A stretch of DNA of 5,794 bases from contig JABMPG010000264.1 of assembly GCA_013203855.1 (NCBI GenBank), forward strand, positions 1 to 5,794. The letters are read 5' to 3'. This DNA is from a bacterium (GTDB taxonomy: Bacteria; Sumerlaeota; Sumerlaeia; UBA8349). Positions within the stretch are counted from its first letter, which is position 1. Every line of letters starts with the position of its first letter. Both the position numbers and the translations under genes were made by a program. Shown here piece after piece: positions 1 through 5,794 of the stretch. Under the pieces are notes generated by a model that ran no database searches, was not told where the DNA came from, and saw only the letters and a program-made list of their open reading frames with translations.

Positions 1-2414
1 GGGAAGATGGAGGAATACACGACCTCGCCGCCGGAACTCTCTCCCTCGCCCTCCACGACCTCACCGGCTTCTTCGCCCGCTGCGACGCCCTCGTCTTGAC
101 CACGGATCTCGACTACACCCCGCCGAATGACCTTGACGGGATCAAGGCTGAGCGGGTTCGCCTGACCGGCCTGTCGCTCGAACCGAAGCTAGCGGGTCAG
201 TTCGATGTCATCGTAGTCGGCGCGGGCGCGGCGGGCACTTGCGCGGCCGTCGCGGCGGCCCGCCTCGGGGCCCGCACGGCCCTTGTCCAGAACCGGCCCG
301 TCCTCGGCGGCAACGCCAGCGCCGAACTCGGAGTCGGTCTGAGCGGAGCGGCCAATCACCAATCCAACGCCCGCGAATCCGGCCTCCCCGAAGAGGTCCA
401 GCGCCTGAAGGCTTTCTATGGAGCCACCCGCTTCAGCGAGCCCTTCCGACTCCTCACCGAAAACGAGAAGAACCTGACTGTCTTTCTCAACCAAAACGTG
501 GACGCAGTCGAGATGGCCTCCGTCGGCCGAATCGCCGCCGTCCGCGCCACAGACACTCTCACCGGCGAAGTCTCGCGCTATCTGGGCAAGTTCTTTATCG
601 ACGGCACCGGCGACGGATGGGTCGGGTATTACGCCGGCGCGGAATATCGAATCGGCCGCGAAGCCCGCGCCGAATTCAACGAGGACCTCGCGCCCGAGAC
701 CGGCGACTCGATCACCATGAGCGGCTGCATCATGGGCCTGTGCTGCGGATTGCGAGCCGGGGACAGCGGCAAACCCGCCCCCTATCAGCGACCCGAGTGG
801 GCGCCGGAACTGCCCGAGCCGGGCGAGGAGTTCGGCCGGAACGTCCCCAAACTGAATGGCGGCGCCTGGTGGATGGAGCACCCCGGAACCTTCGACGATC
901 TCTGGGACGCCGAAACCGCCCGCGACGAACTGATCCGGATCACCTTCGGCTACTGGGATTACGTCAAGAACCGTTGGCCCCAACAAGACAAGGCTGTCAA
1001 CTTCCGCCTCCAGTATGTCCCCTTCATCGACGCCAAGCGCGAGTCCCGCCGACTCATCGGCGACTATATTCTCAATCAGAATGACGTCCAGCACGCCCGC
1101 AACTTCCCCGACGCCGTCTCCTATACCGGCTGGCCCCTCGACATCCACCACCCCGAAGGCATTTACTCCGGCGCGCCGGGACCCTTCGACTACAACCCGC
1201 ACCTGCCGCAAATCGCCCCCGTTCCCTACCGCTCCCTCTATTCAAAAAACATCGAAAACCTCTTCATGGCCGGCCGCGATATGAGCGTCACCCACGTCGC
1301 CCTGGGAACCGTCCGCGTCCAGAGCACCCTCGCCACCCTCGGACAGGCCGCCGGAACCGCGGCCGCCATGTGCGTCAAGCGCAACACCACGCCCCGAGGT
1401 ATCTACGAGAACCACATCGCCGACCTCCAGCAGACCCTTCTTAAAGGCGACCAGTACATCATCGGACTACCCAACCAGGACCCCGCCGACTTGGCCCGCC
1501 AAGCCGCCGTCACCGCCTCGAGCGTCTGGAACGTATCCGCCCTGGACAGAAACCTCTTTGGCGAAGGTCGAGGCCTCCGCCTCGATATCCCCCGCGCAGC
1601 CCAGCTCCCCTGGACCCCAGGAACGGAACTCAAAACCCTCGCCGTCTGCGTCCAGTCCCGAGCGAACAAACCTGTCCAGCTCCGCCTGAAGGTCCGCTCC
1701 GCTCGAACGGGGCAATCTTTCGGAGAGGGATCGCTGATCGCTGAAAAAGCCGCCCCGCTTCCTCCCAAAGCCATCACCTGGCTCGAATTCGAAATCGACC
1801 AGGCGATCCCCGGAGATCTTCTCGAAATCGAAATGGCCCCAACCCCAGGCGCCTTCTGGATGGTCGCCTATCTCCCCGCCGAAGGCTACAGACGCGCCTG
1901 GCAGCAGGACAACCGCTGGATGATCAAGACCGATGGCCAGATCCAGGCCATCGTCACCGATCCGGCCATCTCACTCGATCAGGGGAAACACTACGAGACC
2001 CGCAACGCGATCAACGGGACCGCCCGCATCACCGCCGACCAGTCCAACCTCTGGGTCTCCGACCCCACCAAGGGTTTGCCCCAGTGGCTCGAACTCGATT
2101 TCTCCAAGCCCCGGCGCTTCAACACCGTCCGCCTCACCTTCGACACCCACCTGGATGGCAGCGCGCCTTGGGGCCAGTTCGTCTCCGAATGCGTCCGCGA
2201 CTACGAAATCCAGGCATTGCAGGATGGTTCCTGGCAAACCCTCGCCGTCGTCTACGACAATTTCCAGCGCCACCGCGTCCATCGTTTCGACCCGGTGACG
2301 GCCAAGAAAGTGCGACTCGTCGTCGACGCCACCGGAGGCACTCCCGCCGCCCGCCTCTTCGAAATCCGCGTCTACGACGAACCCGCCGAGGCTTTCGTGA
2401 AGACAGAGCGGTGA
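1..2414 (+). CDS. FAD-dependent oxidoreductase (FAD_oxidored family) with C-terminal F5/8 type C-like domain; 5'-partial
   Basis: Large flavoprotein, 803 residues visible from the first full codon at nt 3, ending in TGA at 2412-2414. The frame is open to the left edge, so the true start lies outside. The TTG at 96 has no ribosome binding site and falls inside a conserved-looking stretch (HDLTGFFARCDALVLTTD). Numbering from nt 3: residues 1-35 look like the end of an N-terminal beta-sandwich, golvesin/CBM-like domain. VIVVGAGAAG near 69-78 is the dinucleotide-binding GxGxxG of a Rossmann fold, followed by the RPVLGGNASAE segment. IDGTGDGWVGYYAGAEYR (about 199-216) and FMAGRDMSVTHVALGTVRVQ (about 421-440), then GQAAGTAAA, are typical of the FAD_oxidored (PF12831-like) group. 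Residues about 526-631 form a beta-rich linker domain. About 668-792 resembles an F5/8 type C domain (QWLELDFSKP, FNTVRLTFDT, KVRLVVDATGG, LFEIRVYDE). The substrate is unknown; the flanking domains suggest a carbohydrate ligand. Secretion cannot be judged without the N-terminus. No frameshift is seen. The family call is strong; the reaction is not assigned. Confidence 0.9.
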   Translation, partial: EDGGIHDLAAGTLSLALHDLTGFFARCDALVLTTDLDYTPPNDLDGIKAERVRLTGLSLEPKLAGQFDVIVVGAGAAGTCAAVAAARLGARTALVQNRPVLGGNASAELGVGLSGAANHQSNARESGLPEEVQRLKAFYGATRFSEPFRLLTENEKNLTVFLNQNVDAVEMASVGRIAAVRATDTLTGEVSRYLGKFFIDGTGDGWVGYYAGAEYRIGREARAEFNEDLAPETGDSITMSGCIMGLCCGLRAGDSGKPAPYQRPEWAPELPEPGEEFGRNVPKLNGGAWWMEHPGTFDDLWDAETARDELIRITFGYWDYVKNRWPQQDKAVNFRLQYVPFIDAKRESRRLIGDYILNQNDVQHARNFPDAVSYTGWPLDIHHPEGIYSGAPGPFDYNPHLPQIAPVPYRSLYSKNIENLFMAGRDMSVTHVALGTVRVQSTLATLGQAAGTAAAMCVKRNTTPRGIYENHIADLQQTLLKGDQYIIGLPNQDPADLARQAAVTASSVWNVSALDRNLFGEGRGLRLDIPRAAQLPWTPGTELKTLAVCVQSRANKPVQLRLKVRSARTGQSFGEGSLIAEKAAPLPPKAITWLEFEIDQAIPGDLLEIEMAPTPGAFWMVAYLPAEGYRRAWQQDNRWMIKTDGQIQAIVTDPAISLDQGKHYETRNAINGTARITADQSNLWVSDPTKGLPQWLELDFSKPRRFNTVRLTFDTHLDGSAPWGQFVSECVRDYEIQALQDGSWQTLAVVYDNFQRHRVHRFDPVTAKKVRLVVDATGGTPAARLFEIRVYDEPAEAFVKTER

Positions 2415-2418
2415 AGAA

Positions 2419-2434
2419 TCTCGCCGCGACGAGA
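2419..2434 (-). terminator. weak candidate hairpin between convergent genes
   Basis: The 36-bp gap between the oxidoreductase and livG stop codons holds a perfect 5-bp inverted repeat, TCTCG/CGAGA, with a 6-nt loop. Read on the - strand it is followed by TTCTTC, a poor U-tract, so it could be a weak terminator for the livG transcript. On the + strand no T-run follows. The stem is short and such repeats arise by chance in GC-rich DNA, so this is only a candidate. Confidence 0.22.
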
Positions 2435-2450
2435 GGTCGGGAGTCCAAAC

Positions 2451-3278
2451 TCAGTGCTTGAAATCCTTCCCAAGGTAGGCCTCGATTACAGCCGGGTTCG
2501 CTCGGATTTCTTCGGGTTTTCCGGCGGCGATGATGCGCCCGGCGTCCATGACGACTATGCGCTGGCAGATATTCATTACTAGGCGCATGTCGTGCTCGAT
2601 CAGCAGAATCGACAGGTCGAAGCGATCCTTGATCTGGTGGATCAGGTCCATCAGTTCGGCCGTCTCGCGCGGGTTCATGCCGGCGGCGGGTTCGTCCAAG
2701 AGGAGCAACCGGGATTCGGTGGCGAGGGCGCGGGCGATTTCTAGCTTGCGCTGGCGACCATAAGGCAACGAACCGGCCATATGGTCGCGCACATCGGTCA
2801 GGCCGAAGATTTCCAGGAACTCCAGGCACTTCCGCTCGATCTCGCGCTCTTCTTCCCGGAAACGCCTCGTTCGGAACACCGACTGCAGCAGGTTGTAGCG
2901 CACGTGCTGGTGATAGGCGATCTTGATGTTTTCGAGAACGCTGAGATTCTTGAGAAGGCGGATATTCTGGAAAGTGCGCGACAGGCCGCGGTGGGAGATG
3001 ACGTGGGCGGCCAGCCCGGCGATCGGAAAGTTGTTCAGAGAGATCCGGCCCTCGTCGAGATTTTCGAGTCCGGTGAGGAGATTGAAGACGGTGGTCTTCC
3101 CCGCGCCGTTGGGGCCAATCAGGCCGACAAGTTCGTTCGGCCGGACGCTCAGATTGAAATGATCCACCGCGCGGAGCCCGCCGAATTGCTTGACCAGTCC
3201 CTCGGCGCGGAGGAGGGCGAACTCGGGAGCCAGATCGGCCGCCGCCGCTTTCGCGACCCGGTGCATCGGTTCGGGCAT
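2451..3278 (-). CDS. livG: Branched-chain amino acid-type ABC transporter ATP-binding protein (LivG)
   Basis: Cytoplasmic ATPase subunit of a HAAT-family (Liv) importer; it hydrolyses ATP to drive uptake of branched-chain amino acids or related solutes. About 275 residues from the chosen start. Walker A is GPNGAGKTT. RGLSRTFQNIRLL after the Q-loop region is typical of LivG. The ABC signature is the LivG-type variant LPYGRQRKLEIARAL, Walker B is LLLLDEPAAGMN, the H-loop is LIEHDM, and the C-terminal BCA_ABC_TP_C motif is NPAVIEAYLGKD. The protein looks complete, with an N-terminal extension of roughly 20 residues before the usual LLRAEGLVKQFGG beginning. Start choice: GAGGAG (3290-3285) abuts the ATG at 3284 but sits 6 nt before the ATG at 3278, so 3278 is preferred. 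The upstream sulfatase TGA (3291-3289) lies within this Shine-Dalgarno region, implying coupling. No livF, livH, livM or livK is visible, so partners must be elsewhere. Substrate specificity cannot be read from the ATPase; some Liv-type systems carry urea, amides or other small organic solutes. Confidence 0.93.
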   Translation of the reverse strand: MPEPMHRVAKAAAADLAPEFALLRAEGLVKQFGGLRAVDHFNLSVRPNELVGLIGPNGAGKTTVFNLLTGLENLDEGRISLNNFPIAGLAAHVISHRGLSRTFQNIRLLKNLSVLENIKIAYHQHVRYNLLQSVFRTRRFREEEREIERKCLEFLEIFGLTDVRDHMAGSLPYGRQRKLEIARALATESRLLLLDEPAAGMNPRETAELMDLIHQIKDRFDLSILLIEHDMRLVMNICQRIVVMDAGRIIAAGKPEEIRANPAVIEAYLGKDFKH

Positions 3279-3284
3279 GAACAT

Positions 3285-3290
3285 CTCCTC
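3285..3290 (-). promoter_or_regulatory. livG Shine-Dalgarno overlapping the sulfatase stop codon
   Basis: On the - strand the sequence reads TGAGGAGATGTTCATG. GAGGAG is a strong Shine-Dalgarno, and its first two bases are the last two of the TGA that ends sulfatase 1. It is 6 nt from the ATG at 3278 and 0 nt from the ATG at 3284, which decides the livG start. The arrangement fits ribosome re-initiation after sulfatase translation. Confidence 0.75.
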
Positions 3291-4617
3291 AGGACGTCGG
3301 CTCGATCACGGGCTCTTTCTCGCCAGCTTCGGCCATACGACGCCGCAGCAGGTCCGCCAGCTTCTCGCGCACCTCCGCCAAGCTCGGATCGCTCACCAGG
3401 TTCACCTGCTCATGGGGGTCCGCTTCCAGATCATAAAGGAAATCTTCCATGTACACGTCCGCCGCCGGGCGATCAGACTTCTCCGGCGCGCGCACCAAAT
3501 ACTTCCATTTGCGCGTGCGCACGGCTCGTCCCGTCTGGCTTTCGCTGATCTGGAGGAAAACGGCGTTCTCCCATTCCGCCGGTTCGCCATCGAGAAGCTG
3601 GTGCAAGGCGCGACCGCGCATCTCCTCGGGAACTTCGACCCCTGCGGCCTGGAGGATCGTCGGGGGCAGGTCGATGAGGCTCACGAGGCTGTCAATCGTC
3701 TTCCCTCCGTCGAACCCGCCGCCCTTGATCAGCATGGGAATATGGATGCACCCGTCGTGGCAGGACCGTTTGTACTCCCCGTTCCTCGTCCGGAAATGCG
3801 AGCCGTGGTCGGAGGTGTACACAATGACCGTATCGTCGGCAATCCCCTGCCGCTCGAGTTCGTCATAGAGCCGGCCGAAGTTCCGGTCGATGCTGTTCAC
3901 GCAGCCGAGATAGTCGGGATAGTTCTCACGCCAGTCGCCCTCGGTATGCAAAAGATCGCCCGGAATCTCATAGTCCCCCCAGCGCTCCTTCGAGCCCTCG
4001 GGACCCTCGTAGCGGTTGTGGTTGTTCTGGTGGTGCGGTTCGATATAGGACAGGAACATGAAAAAGGGCCGGTCAGCGTCTCGGTTCTCCAGAAAATCGA
4101 GCGCGAAATCGGTGACCTTGTCCACGCGATAGCCCTTGAAGGCGACTTTCTGCCCATCCTTGTCGAAAAGAAAGCCGCTCTGGCTGTCGGAGGTGAATTC
4201 TAGAACATCCGAGGCCAGCCAATAATCGCGATACCCCCCCCGGCGTTCGGGGGGAACAGCCTTTTCCCTATAGTCATGTTGTTTGCCGGTGCTGGCCAGA
4301 TGCCACTTGCCAACGTAAGCCGTCTCGTATCCCGAATCGCCCAGATAGTGGGCCAGGGTCTTCTCGCACAGCGGCAGCGCAATGTCGTTCCGGTAGGTTC
4401 CCAGTTCCGTCGCGTACTTGCCGGTCTGCAGGCAGGCCCGCGCAGGCCCGCACACGGGCTGGCACGTAAAAGCGAGATCGAACTTCACCCCTTCTGTCGC
4501 GAGACGATCCAGGTTGGGCGTCGTGTCCAACTTCTGTCCGTAGCAGCCCATCGTATCCCACCGCTGCTGATCGCTGAAAACGAAAAGGATGTTCGGTCGA
4601 TTTGGCTTGGGGCTCAT
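3289..4617 (-). CDS. Type I sulfatase (formylglycine-dependent, arylsulfatase A superfamily)
   Basis: Hydrolyses sulfate esters using a formylglycine (FGly) made from cysteine. It is complete at 442 residues, within the usual range for bacterial sulfatases. RPNILFVFSDQQRWD at 7-21 supplies the N-terminal metal-binding Asp (D16). CGPARACLQTG at 56-66 is the CxPxR site, with C56 as the FGly precursor; C52 and C62 lie close by. GKWHL (103-107) carries the usual Lys and His, EPHHQNNH (193-200) the mid-protein His, and YTSDHG (267-272) the C-terminal metal-binding Asp and His. FLYDLEADPHEQVNL near 393-407 is the C-terminal signature of the family. No signal peptide is visible: the N-terminus MSPKPNRPNI leads straight into the first core strand, so a cytoplasmic protein is likely. 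The Cys-type site would need an FGly-generating enzyme or anSME elsewhere in the genome. The start is supported by GGAGGA 9 nt upstream. The substrate (sulfated glycan or small sulfate ester) cannot be told from sequence alone. The gene follows sulfatase 2 after 106 bp and precedes livG with coupled signals. Confidence 0.95.
   Translation of the reverse strand: MSPKPNRPNILFVFSDQQRWDTMGCYGQKLDTTPNLDRLATEGVKFDLAFTCQPVCGPARACLQTGKYATELGTYRNDIALPLCEKTLAHYLGDSGYETAYVGKWHLASTGKQHDYREKAVPPERRGGYRDYWLASDVLEFTSDSQSGFLFDKDGQKVAFKGYRVDKVTDFALDFLENRDADRPFFMFLSYIEPHHQNNHNRYEGPEGSKERWGDYEIPGDLLHTEGDWRENYPDYLGCVNSIDRNFGRLYDELERQGIADDTVIVYTSDHGSHFRTRNGEYKRSCHDGCIHIPMLIKGGGFDGGKTIDSLVSLIDLPPTILQAAGVEVPEEMRGRALHQLLDGEPAEWENAVFLQISESQTGRAVRTRKWKYLVRAPEKSDRPAADVYMEDFLYDLEADPHEQVNLVSDPSLAEVREKLADLLRRRMAEAGEKEPVIEPTS
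4234..4254 (-). repeat. C8/G6 homopolymer pair forming a potential hairpin within the sulfatase gene
   Basis: On the + strand eight C (4234-4241), then GGCGTTC, then six G (4249-4254). On the coding strand this is C6-GAACGCC-G8, encoding the PPERRGG segment of sulfatase 1 (about residues 122-128). The runs can pair as a 6-bp G:C stem. The reading frame is intact across it. G8 runs are prone to slippage in replication and to sequencing error. Confidence 0.6.
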
Positions 4618-4723
4618 GAAAGGTGTTCCTCCATAAGAAGTTTAGAGTCAGCGGTCCGCATTCTGGCTGCCGACTGGCTGTCACCGGCTCTTCCCTCTCC
4701 AACTCCGAATTCAAAACTCTCCG
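4618..4723 (-). other. 106-bp intergenic region between the two sulfatase genes
   Basis: Non-coding spacer read on the - strand from the sulfatase 2 stop to the sulfatase 1 start. Its only clear signal is the Shine-Dalgarno near its end. I found no convincing -35/-10 pair and no stable stem with a U-run. A weak stem (GCCGGT with GTCGGC, two wobble pairs, around 4667-4686) is present but unremarkable. The spacing is long for a tight operon, so an internal promoter or a processing site cannot be excluded. Confidence 0.5.
4627..4632 (-). promoter_or_regulatory. Shine-Dalgarno of sulfatase 1
   Basis: GGAGGA on the - strand, 9 nt before the ATG at 4617. It is a near-perfect match to the anti-Shine-Dalgarno sequence and fixes the start codon of sulfatase 1. 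The first core strand (NILFVFSDQQ) begins right after this start, which agrees. Confidence 0.75.
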
Positions 4724-5794
4724 TCAAGCTCCCGCAATCCGTGGCATCCGCGTCGGCTCGCGTTCCAGTTCGGCCTGCATGAACCGGAACAGGAGATCCC
4801 GCTTCAGATCAGCCACTTGGGGATCGTCCCACAGATTGCGCACTTCGCCGGGGTCCTCTTCGAGGTCGAACAGTTCGCCGTACTCCTGCCCGCGATAGAC
4901 CGTGATCTTGTACCGCTTATCCACATAGGTTCGCAGGTGAACCTTAGTCGGCTGATGCCGGTTCTCGACGATAACATGATCCCGCGGCGCCTCGGCCTCG
5001 CCCGACCACGCCAGGATCTGGTCGTGGCCCTGCATAAGACCAGGAACGGGGATGCCTGCCGCAGCGAGGAAGGTCGGAGGCAGATCGACGATGGCCTGAA
5101 TGTCGGAATTGGTGATCCCCGCTGGAATCCGGCCCGGATAGCGGGCGATCATCGGGATGCGGATCATGTCCTCGTAGTGGAAGGCGCCCTTGGCTACCAG
5201 GCCGTGCTGGCCCAGGAAATGACCGTGATCGGTGGTGAAGACCACCAGCGTGTTCTCGGCCTGACCCAGACGATCCAGCGCATCCAGAATCCGCCCGATC
5301 TCCTTGTCCATGAAACTGATCATGCCGTAGTAGGTCGCCATCCGCTTGCGGGTCACGGCGTCGGGCGTCTTCTGCCGGTGAAAGCCGTGGCAGCCATTCC
5401 CGCCCGGCTCCTGATACATCGAAAAATCCGGCTTGTCCTCCTGGGTCTTCTGGAAGTGAGGCGGATTCTTCTCATGCTCCCCCTCCACCAGATGACCGGC
5501 GACCATGTCGTCCGGATCGTACATCGACGCCCACGGCTCAGGGACGACATAGGGCGGATGGGGGTCGTGGAAGCTCGCCCAGAGGAAAAAGGGCTGATCC
5601 TGCTCAGCGTATTCCTCAAGCATGGCCACCGACCGCTCGCCCGTCCAGGTCGAATAGTGATACTCCTCCGGCAGGGCCCACGTCTGGCCGTCCTCGCCGC
5701 GCCAGGGCCGTTCGGCCTTGCCCTCGGGTTTGGGCCAAGGCTCGAAATAGTCCTTCCAATTCTTGAGCCCCTTCTCCTCCATCCACAGCGCGTA
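4724..5794 (-). CDS. Type I sulfatase, second copy of a different subtype; 5'-partial (N-terminus outside the window)
   Basis: C-terminal 356 residues of a sulfatase, read from the right edge to TGA at 4726-4724. The frame continues upstream through codons for YALW before the first visible Met (5782), so that Met is internal. The N-terminal core with the metal-binding Asp and the FGly site lies beyond the window, so activity cannot be confirmed here. Counting from that Met: PFFLWASFHDPHPPY (64-78) gives the mid-protein catalytic region with HDPH. TLVVFTTDHGHFLGQHG (178-194) contains the metal-binding Asp185 and His186. KGAFHYEDMIRIPMI (198-212) carries the conserved Lys after the DHG motif. 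VDLPPTFLAAAGIPVP (232-247) and GELFDLEEDPGEVRNL (302-317) are typical of the C-terminal subdomain. It differs clearly from sulfatase 1 around these motifs (DHGHFLGQHG versus DHGSHFRTRNG), so it is not a recent duplicate. It is probably first in the visible operon. Substrate unknown; secretion cannot be judged. Confidence 0.93.
   Translation of the reverse strand, partial: YALWMEEKGLKNWKDYFEPWPKPEGKAERPWRGEDGQTWALPEEYHYSTWTGERSVAMLEEYAEQDQPFFLWASFHDPHPPYVVPEPWASMYDPDDMVAGHLVEGEHEKNPPHFQKTQEDKPDFSMYQEPGGNGCHGFHRQKTPDAVTRKRMATYYGMISFMDKEIGRILDALDRLGQAENTLVVFTTDHGHFLGQHGLVAKGAFHYEDMIRIPMIARYPGRIPAGITNSDIQAIVDLPPTFLAAAGIPVPGLMQGHDQILAWSGEAEAPRDHVIVENRHQPTKVHLRTYVDKRYKITVYRGQEYGELFDLEEDPGEVRNLWDDPQVADLKRDLLFRFMQAELEREPTRMPRIAGA

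Noticed and set aside
1..99. Short frame ending in TGA at 97-99, as the possible end of an upstream gene
   Set aside because: Its translation is a Ser/Pro/Thr-rich low-complexity string, whereas frame 3 continues the oxidoreductase sensibly.
189..1211. Long - strand open frame (340 codons) opposite the FAD oxidoreductase
   Set aside because: Gly/Ala/Val-rich shadow of the opposite strand. The + strand frame contains the Rossmann motif and conserved family segments.
2781..3548. + strand open frame (255 codons) opposite livG and the end of sulfatase 1
   Set aside because: It spans the junction of two real - strand genes and has no domain-like features; it is a composition artefact.
3190..4203. 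Long + strand open frame (337 codons) opposite sulfatase 1 and livG
   Set aside because: It lies antisense to two well-supported genes, has low-complexity composition typical of the reverse frame of GC-rich DNA, and shows no recognisable motif or ribosome binding site.
4664..4690. Stem in the inter-sulfatase spacer as a terminator or riboswitch
   Set aside because: The stem has only four Watson-Crick and two wobble pairs, with no following U-run and no recognised aptamer core.
4709..4714. GAATTC palindrome in the inter-sulfatase spacer as an operator
   Set aside because: The symmetry does not extend beyond six bases, so it is no more than a chance palindrome.

Overview
The window is GC-rich and densely coding, with C or G favoured at third codon positions. 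It carries four genes: one on the + strand (left) and three on the - strand (right). The two groups converge at about 2415-2450. The gene content (two type I sulfatases of different subtypes and a very long FAD-dependent oxidoreductase with carbohydrate-binding-like flanking domains) fits a glycan-degrading, sulfatase-rich bacterium. Planctomycetes, Verrucomicrobia/Lentisphaerae or candidate phyla such as Hydrogenedentes are plausible hosts. That placement is inferred from gene content; no marker gene is present.

Left region (1-2414, + strand): most of a large FAD-dependent oxidoreductase of the FAD_oxidored (PF12831-like) group. Its reading frame is open through the left edge, so the gene starts outside the window and the apparent TTG start at 96 is not the real one. 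The visible order is: end of an N-terminal beta-rich domain, FAD/Rossmann catalytic region, middle beta-rich region, and a C-terminal F5/8 type C (discoidin-like) domain.

Right region (5794-2451, - strand, read right to left): the C-terminal part of sulfatase 2 (5' end outside the window), a 106-bp gap with a good Shine-Dalgarno sequence, a complete sulfatase 1 with the CxPxR formylglycine site, and then a LivG-type branched-chain amino acid ABC transporter ATPase. The sulfatase 1 stop codon lies inside the Shine-Dalgarno sequence of livG, so these two are almost certainly co-transcribed and probably translationally coupled. No livF, livH, livM or livK is visible. livG ends the - strand cluster.

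Working model (inference): the sulfatases remove sulfate esters from glycans or small sulfated metabolites, the oxidoreductase acts on a sugar or related compound, and the LivG ATPase powers uptake of an organic solute through membrane and binding subunits encoded elsewhere. I saw no RNA gene, CRISPR array, insertion sequence or phage feature. No clearly new system is evident. The most notable points are the livG-sulfatase coupling and the multidomain oxidoreductase.
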